A stretch of 64,000 bases of DNA from Tritrichomonas musculus (taxonomy: Eukaryota > Parabasalia > Tritrichomonadida > Tritrichomonadidae): the NCBI GenBank assembly GCA_039105265.1, contig JAPFFF010000019.1, forward strand, positions 1,582,501 to 1,646,500, given 5' to 3'. A program made the position numbers and the translations under genes. Of the stretch, positions 19,133 to 25,967 are shown one piece after another. How positions within the stretch are numbered: the first letter of the stretch is position 1; the number at the start of each line of letters is the position of its first letter. The notes beneath the pieces are model-generated. The model ran no database searches, was not told the DNA's origin, and was given only the letters and a program-made list of their open reading frames with translations.

Positions 19133-19709
19133 ATGTTTTAATCACATTGAAATGTCAAACGTATTGCATAGAGCAAGAATCTTATCAAGTGAAAACGATA
19201 GTAGTTGTAAACAAGAACAAAACACTAATGTGAATATAAAAATAAAACCACCACAGTACCCTAATGTTCCTCCTTTACAGACTTACGCAAGTGTACAACC
19301 TCAAGAAAGAAACATAAATTTTACTCCAATTGGGGAGAGTGTTCAATCTCCATTACAACCACAAATAAGTCTTCTTACAAACGAACTTGAGAACATGGAA
19401 ATCAAAAACAAATTCCTTGAAACATTGTTAAACATTTATGAACTTAATCCCCTTAGAGTTAACAACTATCTTGTTTGTCATAGTAATTCACTGATGGAAC
19501 TAATAAAAATCTTAACAAGAGCTGACAAAGTCGAGCTGGTCATAGATGAAGAAGAAGGTTGTACAGGCTGCTTCTCAAATACAAAGTACATGAAAATACA
19601 ACGAATATTAGTTACCAAAGATGATAAAGCATTAGATTTAAAAATATGTTTTAATGATATTTATAGTCAGTTAGTAAGATACGGAATTTCAACTAAAATG
19701 TGTATCTAA
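19122..19709 (+). CDS. Conserved Maverick protein of unknown function (copy A)
   Basis: A protein of 195 residues. An alternative ATG at 19152 (MSNVLHRARIL) would avoid the overlap with the previous gene. The N-terminal half is polar and proline-rich. The C-terminal 95 residues (KVELVIDEEEGCTGCF, KYMKIQRILVTKDDKALDL, FNDIYSQLVRYG) align with the C-terminus of the 32886 protein of Maverick B (VEIYTDDNPGCCVAKV, IDAIKIVTESGEIVTDF, FNDLVNVYHL). This is therefore a shared Maverick gene. It lies just upstream of the ATPase gene and is probably co-transcribed with it. No biochemical role is recognised. Confidence 0.6.
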   Translation: MNNRCFNHIEMSNVLHRARILSSENDSSCKQEQNTNVNIKIKPPQYPNVPPLQTYASVQPQERNINFTPIGESVQSPLQPQISLLTNELENMEIKNKFLETLLNIYELNPLRVNNYLVCHSNSLMELIKILTRADKVELVIDEEEGCTGCFSNTKYMKIQRILVTKDDKALDLKICFNDIYSQLVRYGISTKMCI

Positions 19710-19770
19710 AAAGCAGATCTATATTTTTGTTTTCACTGCACTAAAGTAATACAATTCTGATGAGAATGAA

Positions 19771-20616
19771 ATGAAACCAACACAATTCTATTATCGTTCT
19801 GATTCTAGTGATTATGAAGATGATGTAATACCTTTTAATATTGATGCTGCTATGTCTGCTGCATATAAACGTAATGAAGGAAAAATAATGTCTGAATCAA
19901 TACGGCCAATTGCTGTTGATATCTATTCATGGTATAATTCTCTCAATATTCTGGTTGGTCCTCAAGGTAAAGGAAAGACACATGTAATGCTACGTGACAT
20001 CATTCAAATATCTCGTTTACCTAAAGAAAACAGCTTTCATTTAATAGTTTATATCAGCAAGAATGGTAGTATTAATGACTCTACTTTTGAAGCACAGCAA
20101 GAATTGATTCAATTACCTATTCATGTTGTTTCTGATGCTAATGCTGAAAAATATTTGAAAGAACTTGATTTGTGGAAAGAATTGTATGATCGGTATAGTA
20201 CAGCTCCACGAATAACAATAGATAATGACAAACTTCAACAAATGTTTGAGTTTCTGCGTATTAACAAACTCGGTAAACCAAATCAGCCATTGAACACTAT
20301 CATTCTTTGCGAAGACTTTGTTAGGAGTAAGTTATTGAAATCATCATATTTTACCAACTACATTACACAACTTCGTCATAAACATTCAATAGTTTACATA
20401 AATGTACAATTCTTCAAGTCAATACCAACTGACTACAAAAATAATGCAACAACTTTCTTCATCTTCTCTGGGTTCTCTCGCCAAAAGATGCAATATATTT
20501 ATCAACAAGTTCCAATGCCAGTTGAATTTGAAGAATTATGGCATTATTACATGAAGATGAGGAATCATGACTTTATTATGATCAATGTTCGTACAAGTAA
20601 TATTAGCTTTATATAA
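19771..20616 (+). CDS. Genome-packaging ATPase (FtsK/HerA, A32-like; Maverick A)
   Basis: A protein of 281 residues. A Walker A motif GPQGKGKT lies at 63-70 and a Walker B-like strand TIILCED at 177-183, followed by LRHKHSIVYINVQFFKSIP, the sensor-type Gln/Asn strand usual in A32-like packaging ATPases. The length fits the family in Polintons and virophages. It would pump element DNA into capsids. Its 3' end overlaps the convergent 20609 gene by 8 bp. Confidence 0.8.
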   Translation: MKPTQFYYRSDSSDYEDDVIPFNIDAAMSAAYKRNEGKIMSESIRPIAVDIYSWYNSLNILVGPQGKGKTHVMLRDIIQISRLPKENSFHLIVYISKNGSINDSTFEAQQELIQLPIHVVSDANAEKYLKELDLWKELYDRYSTAPRITIDNDKLQQMFEFLRINKLGKPNQPLNTIILCEDFVRSKLLKSSYFTNYITQLRHKHSIVYINVQFFKSIPTDYKNNATTFFIFSGFSRQKMQYIYQQVPMPVEFEELWHYYMKMRNHDFIMINVRTSNISFI

Positions 20617-21058
20617 TTAAATCTTGATGCTTTCCTACAAATAATTCTGGTTCAGGTACATTATATTTTTGTCTTAGTTCTTTAATTTTGTTTCTTGTAG
20701 ACATACTTGTTCTCTCTAAACTGTAATTATAATAATCATTTCCTTTGTATTCTTGTGGTTCTGTATTACCATTTATGAAGAATTCTTGTGTCTTCATCGA
20801 AAGCCTTCTTCGTAAGTTTGTGGTAATTGTTATGTTCTCTAATCCTATTTCTGTGATCTTATCAGGATAAATCGTCATAGTTTCACTAATAGTGTTCTTA
20901 AGACTTATGTACAATACTTTTGCACGAAAACTGTTTGTATTCATCATTAGAGGAAACTTTTCACATAATATTGAGAAATCACAATTACGATACTTTTCTG
21001 GCTCCGGTAATACAGATATGAGGGTGTTTATATAATCATAGACCTTTGGTGCTTTCAT
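20609..21058 (-). CDS. Unknown protein (Maverick A)
   Basis: About 149 residues from the first ATG (MKAPKVYDYINTLISVLPEP). The C-terminal part is basic and helical (STRNKIKELRQKYN). The gene strand shows the Maverick promoter-like pattern, TTTTTTATTC followed by TTTCACAAAAC just before the ATG. The family is not recognised. Confidence 0.5.
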   Translation of the reverse strand: MKAPKVYDYINTLISVLPEPEKYRNCDFSILCEKFPLMMNTNSFRAKVLYISLKNTISETMTIYPDKITEIGLENITITTNLRRRLSMKTQEFFINGNTEPQEYKGNDYYNYSLERTSMSTRNKIKELRQKYNVPEPELFVGKHQDLII

Positions 21059-21112
21059 GTTTTGTGAAATGTGAATAAAAAATAAATACAAAAATAATAA
21101 TCGCTTTTTTAA

Positions 21113-21514
21113 TTAAATTTCCTGAATCTTATCAGTGGTCGGATTGAATTCATTCATGCATTTATTTCCTTCATCAGTGTATTGGAAGAATTCCCATACC
21201 TCATCGTAAAACTTCTTTGGAAAGTGATATGGCATAATATCATAATCGTCATAACCACCAGTAAGCTCATCAATATAGTAATCAAATATTTCTCCATACT
21301 CACGAAAAGCAGCATTTTCATCATGAAAAGATATGTATAAGTGATTCTGCTCTCTGAATATATCCATTTGTGCGTCTATAATAAAGGGTTCAACAACATC
21401 AATAGCATCATGGTCACCATCAATGACTTTATCACAAATGTCAGCAAAAAGGTCATACATAGGTGTTCCATATGTACGGAGTTGTTTAGCAGCATAATTA
21501 GCAAAGGCTTCCAT
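21113..21514 (-). CDS. Acidic protein, unknown (Maverick A)
   Basis: A protein of 133 residues, MEAFANYAAKQLRTYGTP and on, strongly acidic (YYIDELTGGYDDYDIMPYH) and aromatic. In composition it recalls the acidic 38005 protein of Maverick B, but I see no clear alignment. The promoter-like TTTTTTATTTCCG tract lies directly upstream. Small acidic proteins can be DNA mimics or regulators, which here is only a guess. Confidence 0.5.
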   Translation of the reverse strand: MEAFANYAAKQLRTYGTPMYDLFADICDKVIDGDHDAIDVVEPFIIDAQMDIFREQNHLYISFHDENAAFREYGEIFDYYIDELTGGYDDYDIMPYHFPKKFYDEVWEFFQYTDEGNKCMNEFNPTTDKIQEI

Positions 21515-21757
21515 TATATGTAGCGGAAATAAAAAATAAAAAATTTTTTAAAAAATATAATTTTGAAAAATTGTAAAAACTTAGTTATCCTATCAAAACA
21601 TAATGAGTTGATAAAGGGTTCCAGAAAATTATTCAAATGTATAGGTTAGTAATGGAAACACGGGTAAAAACAATAACAAGTACACATACCTGATTTTTTA
21701 TACCTGAGCTTGTTGGCTTGCAAGGTATGCTGGGCAAGGTACGAGTAAAATTATTAG
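21515..21757. other. Junction region between the two Mavericks
   Basis: About 240 bp without a gene. The left part is AT-rich and belongs to the upstream region of the 21113 gene. From about 21600 the base composition rises and short repeated words appear (GCAAGGTATG and GCAAGGTACG at about 21721-21742). The exact join of the two elements cannot be placed and no terminal inverted repeat is visible. Confidence 0.4.
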
Positions 21758-22831
21758 ATGGTCATCCCGCACAGACCATTACTACTTACATCAGTAACCG
21801 AAGTTGAAATTCCATTAAAGATTGATCTCCGACGATTCCTACCACTTAGCAACATTAAATACTTACCATCCTTTGCCGGCAAACTCGAGCTTAAAGTCAT
21901 GTTCGGTACTCAAGGTCTTGTATATTGTCCACAGGGTCCATCCCGAGAACTAATTTATAATACATCACCTGTCCCAATTCATAAATTAGATACAATCACT
22001 AACGAATTTACTCCAATTGGAGATCAAATTAAAATGTGGATTAATCATGGTGATGAAAAATCAGCGCCTTATAGTGTTACAGCTGATAATCGTACGCTTA
22101 CTGTTAGACACGATTATCAAATTACTGACTGTTATAGTGTTATCCCTAATTTTGGTATAGATGGTGATATATATCAATCACTTGTTCAACGATATACTCA
22201 ACAGGAATTAATATTCCCAACTCAAATTCTTACATTCACCACAATGAGCAAACAATTAGGTACTGGACATGGTTCAAGCACTCAAACAATAACCCCAAGG
22301 TTTGTCGATTCTATATTCTTTCTGTTCCCATTAAAGTCATCTCATCATACTGTGTTCAAGAATCCCAATTTCACTAATTTCCAATTAAGATGTGGAGGTT
22401 ACGGTGTTGTTCCAACAATTCCATTTGCTACAGATGGTTCAGATCCCATGTTCATCGAATTATGTCAAAATGCTATGAATGTTAATGGCGAACAAACAGG
22501 TTTCAATAAAGAGGTCATCAATTCATTAACCAATGATCAAAAATGGGATGCCACCGATGGTTTGTTCAGCAATGATAGAACATCATTCTTCATTGGATTA
22601 CCAACAGAAACTGATAACACATTCCAACAGGGACAGACATCTAACACTCCAATCACATATGAAATTGTATGTGATTTACCTACAGGTGGAGATAAATCTT
22701 ATTACGCTGCTAATAATAAAACACCTCCAATCATGGCATTATTACAAGACACTGTTATATCCATTCATGTTCAACCTAATGGTATGCCACCTGTTGTTGA
22801 AATCGGGGCCTATGACATCACGAGTCGTTAA
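21758..22831 (+). CDS. Major capsid protein, partial (Maverick B)
   Basis: A frame of 357 residues that aligns with the central and C-terminal parts of the copy A capsid protein: EVEIPLKIDLRRFLPLSNI with its SVDFDLNVPFDDLL, and SIFFLFPLKSSHHTVFKNPN with its LSIMFPKHHNDLTVFENPV. The rest is beta-rich with Gly/Pro turns, ending VEIGAYDITSR. It represents the second half of a double jelly-roll capsid protein and sits at the left limit of Maverick B. Confidence 0.75.
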   Translation: MVIPHRPLLLTSVTEVEIPLKIDLRRFLPLSNIKYLPSFAGKLELKVMFGTQGLVYCPQGPSRELIYNTSPVPIHKLDTITNEFTPIGDQIKMWINHGDEKSAPYSVTADNRTLTVRHDYQITDCYSVIPNFGIDGDIYQSLVQRYTQQELIFPTQILTFTTMSKQLGTGHGSSTQTITPRFVDSIFFLFPLKSSHHTVFKNPNFTNFQLRCGGYGVVPTIPFATDGSDPMFIELCQNAMNVNGEQTGFNKEVINSLTNDQKWDATDGLFSNDRTSFFIGLPTETDNTFQQGQTSNTPITYEIVCDLPTGGDKSYYAANNKTPPIMALLQDTVISIHVQPNGMPPVVEIGAYDITSR

Positions 22832-22882
22832 ATCAAATTATTGTCAAACTAAATTTAATATTTATTTTTTGTTTCAACCCAA

Positions 22883-23428
22883 ATGAGTTGGGAGACATTG
22901 AAATTCGACAATGATTATGAGATCTGTACTGAATACCCTTATCAAATCAGGCGACAATCAAATGGATATATCATTTCGGAGTTTGAGAATCAGAAATCCA
23001 AGTACATCCAAGTCAAGCTCAATGGTAAATTATATTACAAGCACATAGTTATAGCTCTGCAGTGGATTGAGAATGATGATCCCGATTTAAAGATTCAAGT
23101 TGATCACATCAATAAGAATCGACTAGATTATCATATATCAAATCTTCGTTGGGTTACACCAAGTCAGAATGCCTTAAATCGCACAGGTCGAGGTGATATC
23201 AAATTCGAATATGTTGATGAATTGCCAATTGATGTAGTACCAATAATTTTATATAAGAATTGGGAATTCGAAGGTTATTTCATGGATCAAGTTGGAGATG
23301 TATGGTTTGATAATAGCGAGCAATATCGCAAAATTAGAGTTAGTAAAGATAATAAGGTTAGACTGTGGGACATCAATCATAAGCTCCATAATATTGGAAT
23401 ACGAGGTCTTCACCGAGAATTCCTCTAA
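22883..23428 (+). CDS. HNH homing-type endonuclease, paralog 3 (Maverick B)
   Basis: A protein of 181 residues. YEICTEYPYQIRRQSNGYI at the N-terminus, then KHIVIALQWI, VDHINKNRLDYHISNLRWVT and SQNALNR form the same NUMOD-like plus HNH_3 architecture as the other three copies. Its C-terminal domain is shorter and more diverged. It begins 52 bp after the capsid gene, preceded by a TTTTTTGTTTCAACC promoter-like stretch. Confidence 0.8.
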   Translation: MSWETLKFDNDYEICTEYPYQIRRQSNGYIISEFENQKSKYIQVKLNGKLYYKHIVIALQWIENDDPDLKIQVDHINKNRLDYHISNLRWVTPSQNALNRTGRGDIKFEYVDELPIDVVPIILYKNWEFEGYFMDQVGDVWFDNSEQYRKIRVSKDNKVRLWDINHKLHNIGIRGLHREFL

Positions 23429-23474
23429 TCAGTTTATTTTTGACAAAAAAAATAATATTGGGTGCAAAAACCGC

Positions 23475-23575
23475 TCCCAGGTGGAGATACTTCGTAATCC
23501 GCAAAGCGGATGTAGTGCATTCTAAATCAATGGGACCGGTCCTTAGGGGAAACAAATATGTATCTCCACCTGGGA
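23475..23575 (+). ncRNA. Large stem-loop module (candidate structured RNA)
   Basis: A perfect 16-bp inverted repeat (23475-23490 with 23560-23575, word CCCAGGTGGAGATAC) encloses about 69 nt. The interior has its own hairpin, ATCCGC-AAA-GCGGAT (23497-23511), and the palindrome GGACCGGTCC (23533-23542). The GC content is well above the surroundings. No protein-coding frame is convincing. The strand is assumed from neighbouring genes. Confidence 0.55.
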
Positions 23576-23592
23576 ACTTACATAAAAATAGC

Positions 23593-23659
23593 GTCGATGT
23601 ATTACCGGTACTCGGGGCTGGACTCCATCATCACCCATACGAGACTTTACTACATCGAC
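23593..23659 (+). ncRNA. Twin structured motif, copy 1
   Basis: A 9-bp closing stem, GTCGATGTA (23593-23601) with TACATCGAC (23651-23659), encloses a core whose 46 nt at 23603-23648 are identical to copy 2. Inside the core CTCG (23611-23614) can pair with CGAG (23640-23643) and GGG (23615-23617) with CCC (23634-23636). The closing stem has a different sequence from that of copy 2, yet both pair perfectly. The strand is assumed. Confidence 0.65.
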
Positions 23660-23670
23660 ATTATTAATAT

Positions 23671-23735
23671 CATACATATTACCGGTACTCGGGGCTGGAC
23701 TCCATCATCACCCATACGAGACTTTCATATGTATG
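23671..23735 (+). ncRNA. Twin structured motif, copy 2
   Basis: The closing stem CATACATAT (23671-23679) pairs with ATATGTATG (23727-23735) and can extend by one more pair. The 46-nt core at 23680-23725 equals that of copy 1. The flanking stems share no conserved sequence between copies beyond their complementarity. No known ribozyme consensus was matched by eye. Confidence 0.65.
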
Positions 23736-23752
23736 AATTCTCAAATAAAAGA

Positions 23753-23817
23753 ACGGCCCGTAGCAGAATCGAACCAGGTGTCCGGATCACCATGGAAACG
23801 CCATACCACTAAGCCGT
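23753..23817 (+). ncRNA. Three-hairpin module with tRNA-like words on the other strand
   Basis: On the plus strand ACGGC (23753-23757) pairs with GCCGT (23813-23817) and encloses two abutting hairpins, GGTG/CACC (23777-23791) and ATGG/CCAT (23792-23804). Read on the minus strand, the same DNA shows TAGTGGTATGG and GGTTCGATTC at tRNA-like A-box/B-box spacing, and ends near TTCTTTT. A proper cloverleaf does not form, so I do not call a tRNA. Confidence 0.4.
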
Positions 23818-23939
23818 GTCTGGCCAGACAATATTTTGGTTCCATATAGGCAGATATAGATAACTGGCTGTCACTTTTTTCTAGCCCAAGATGCTACCCA
23901 CATAGTAACTCAACACAGGATGCAGTTAGAGCGGTTTTG

Positions 23940-24020
23940 ACGATAGATTTGGATTATCGTATTTGACGGTTATAAGGTCAATTTGTTTCACCTTAACCGC
24001 CAAGGTCAATTATTTGACCT
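23940..24020 (+). ncRNA. Run of three hairpins
   Basis: Three consecutive hairpins follow each other: ACGATA/TATCGT (23940-23960), CGGTTA..AGGT with ACCT..TAACCG (23967-23999), and AGGTCAA/TTGACCT with a 4-nt loop (24003-24020). Together with the modules from 23475 they fill most of the gap between two HNH genes. The remainder, 24021-24260, shows no gene or clear structure. Confidence 0.45.
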
Positions 24021-24260
24021 AGCCAGGATATATATTTTTGCTCAGAGGATCTGCTATATTCAGAGGACCATATCTCAATACATACTTAACCGATTGAGTT
24101 CGTTGTTTCACCATTCGATAGCTGTGACTATTAAGAATTTAATGTATATCATTAGATCACAATATATTGGTCACCGGTGCCTCAAAATCGACTGTTTTCT
24201 ACCCCCGAACTCTAAATAATGTCAAACTATATTATTCTCTATTTTTTATCACCAATTCAA

Positions 24261-24857
24261 ATGTCTTATGTAGAACTACTTGATCACCCAAATTACGAGA
24301 TCTTAAATGAATATCCATTTAGGATTCGCAAAATAGATAGCCATTTTGTCGCCGATGAATCAATAAATAATTGCGGATATAGAGTTGTTACATTGAATGG
24401 TAAGCAATATCTCAAGCATCGGTTGATAGCCACTCAGTTCATTCCAAATGATGACCCAAATAATAAGACTCAAGTCGATCATATCAATCATGACAGATCT
24501 GATTATCACATAGGTAATTTAAGATGGGTGACTCCATCAGAGAATAGTTTCAATAAATCATCATATAAAGGTGTCGAATATGAATACTTTGATGATATTC
24601 CTGATGAAGCCTTTATGATTGATACATATGAGACTCGAAATGGTATGAGATATTTCGACGAAAATAGATATTTCTATTACCACGATGACAAATTAGATGA
24701 AGATGTATTCTATGGTAAAGTCGCTGATGATGTATATCGCAAATTACACATCAATATTAATAAGAATAAAGTCAAATATGTTAATACTAAAGATGTGGAC
24801 CATAAAGTTGTTGCAATATGTATTAATAAATTCAAGCGCCAGTATGATTGTTGTTAA
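24261..24857 (+). CDS. HNH homing-type endonuclease, paralog 4 (Maverick B)
   Basis: The start is placed at the ATG of MSYVELLDHPNYEI because the other HNH paralogs begin at this point. An in-frame ATG at 24219 would add 14 residues that look like the usual T-rich upstream tract. The body matches the copies at 17205 and 18183: YEILNEYPFRIRKIDSHF, HRLIATQFIPND, VDHINHDRSDYHIGNLRWVT, ENSFNKS, then the conserved extension with DENRYFYYHDDK and YRKLHININKNKVK. It probably encodes a DNA endonuclease of homing type. Confidence 0.8.
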   Translation: MSYVELLDHPNYEILNEYPFRIRKIDSHFVADESINNCGYRVVTLNGKQYLKHRLIATQFIPNDDPNNKTQVDHINHDRSDYHIGNLRWVTPSENSFNKSSYKGVEYEYFDDIPDEAFMIDTYETRNGMRYFDENRYFYYHDDKLDEDVFYGKVADDVYRKLHININKNKVKYVNTKDVDHKVVAICINKFKRQYDCC

Positions 24858-24897
24858 GCTTAATTATTTTTTATTGTGTTTTTTTATTCCATCATAA

Positions 24898-25158
24898 ATG
24901 TCTACCAATCAAATCAACACCGAATTGTTTAATGATACAGATGTCATTAAATCGCTCAAGTCCAAGCAATCTGACTCTGATGTTGACTCAGTCAAAGCAA
25001 AGTCTACACGAGGTCGTAAGAGAAAATACCAATCCGATGAAGAGCGAATATTAGCTCGCCGAGCTCAGCAAAAAGCCTATCGCGAGCGAAAAAAAATAGA
25101 ATTAGCTGAATTGAGGGCTCTTAAAGCCAAATTGGATGCTGAAAATAAGACTCAATGA
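24898..25158 (+). CDS. bZIP-like small DNA-binding protein (Maverick B)
   Basis: A protein of 86 residues. After an acidic, Ser-rich N-terminus comes a basic patch TRGRKRKYQ and then ARRAQQKAYRERKK, resembling the basic region of Yap-type bZIP factors (RAAQRAFRERK), followed by a short leucine-containing helix (LAELRALKAKLDAENK). The zipper would be only two to three heptads. The ATG is preceded by the Maverick promoter-like TTTTTTTATTCCATCATAA. A transcription-factor-like or DNA-packaging role is inferred. Confidence 0.5.
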   Translation: MSTNQINTELFNDTDVIKSLKSKQSDSDVDSVKAKSTRGRKRKYQSDEERILARRAQQKAYRERKKIELAELRALKAKLDAENKTQ

Positions 25159-25186
25159 TAAGTATATTAATTAAGTTTTATTTTTG

Positions 25187-25951
25187 TTAACATAATTTCA
25201 TTCTAGGTGGGTCCGATGGTTTGACCTTAATTGTTACAAACATTGGATTGAATAACTTAACTGGTTGATATTGAAAATCTACCAACTCTAGTTCGATTTG
25301 TTTGAACGAGTCTATGTTAACTGTATTTTTGATGGGTTTGCCGTAAGTTTCAAAGTTCTGTATAATCGCTACTCCATCTCTGATAATACAATCTATACTA
25401 GCTATGACTGATGGCGTATATTCAATGTTACCGATATTCGACTGTATAGGCTGACCTTGTTTCGAGACCAAATAGAGTTTGTTAGCTAGATCAAGAATCA
25501 GTGGATCACATACAATTTGCTTATTCGCTACCAATTCAGTATCGAGTTCCATGTTGTACAATCCACTAACCAAAGCAGCTCGACGGGTTATTTTTGTAAA
25601 GTAAATGCTTGTCTTAGGGGTGATAAGTAATTGTTTAGCATGATTTATTTTAACCTCCATGACTTTACCAATCCCATCATTATTATCACCTTTATCTTCA
25701 TATTCTAATATTTTTTTTATCTTATCGAATGATACATGAACACAGTTATTGAATGTATATCTCACATATAGTGTCTCACCATTTTTATTGATATATGCGT
25801 ACTCTATGCAATCTTCATCAGTTACTATGAGTATATCTTTGGTATTAAATGATGCAACATGATATTTGATATATTCACAGTTCCATGGAATTTGTATATT
25901 GGTTCTTATTCGATTGTATTCAGGTCCTGTACTCTGTAATGATAAAAGCAT
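25187..25951 (-). CDS. Beta-rich protein, possible penton-like minor capsid (Maverick B)
   Basis: A protein of 254 residues, MLLSLQSTGPEYNRIRTNI and on, dominated by alternating strands. It ends with FKQIELELVDFQYQPVKLFN and PMFVTIKVKP, a pattern like that of the small 11811 protein in copy A and of single jelly-roll minor capsid proteins. The gene is divergent from the giant fibre gene with only 16 bp between the two ATGs, so both must share a very compact promoter region. The assignment is a pattern judgement. Confidence 0.45.
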   Translation of the reverse strand: MLLSLQSTGPEYNRIRTNIQIPWNCEYIKYHVASFNTKDILIVTDEDCIEYAYINKNGETLYVRYTFNNCVHVSFDKIKKILEYEDKGDNNDGIGKVMEVKINHAKQLLITPKTSIYFTKITRRAALVSGLYNMELDTELVANKQIVCDPLILDLANKLYLVSKQGQPIQSNIGNIEYTPSVIASIDCIIRDGVAIIQNFETYGKPIKNTVNIDSFKQIELELVDFQYQPVKLFNPMFVTIKVKPSDPPRMKLC

Positions 25952-25967
25952 TTTACATTGGATTAAA

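Larger units (their letters stand above)
3335..21540. mobile_element. Maverick/Polinton copy A (incomplete)
   Basis: A block of about 18 kb carries the Maverick hallmark genes: partial protein-primed polymerase B, rve-type integrase, double jelly-roll-type major capsid protein and FtsK/HerA-type packaging ATPase, plus HNH endonucleases and unknown genes. I see no terminal inverted repeats or target duplication, and no adenain-like cysteine protease among its frames. It therefore looks incomplete, with at least its ends lost and a few breaks. Most reading frames are long and open, which suggests a fairly young copy. The boundaries given are the limits of recognisable content, not proven ends. 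Confidence 0.75.

Noticed and set aside
23593-23735. CRISPR-like direct repeats
   Set aside because: Only two copies, each with its own inverted flanks; no array, and the setting is eukaryotic.
23440-23812. Short frames across the structured cluster (75-84 codons)
   Set aside because: They span inverted repeats and duplicated cores in different frames and have no ATG-linked promoter pattern; non-coding structure explains the region better.
23754-23825. Minus-strand tRNA gene
   Set aside because: A-box and B-box words and spacing fit, but the anticodon and T stems do not pair, so no functional tRNA is called.
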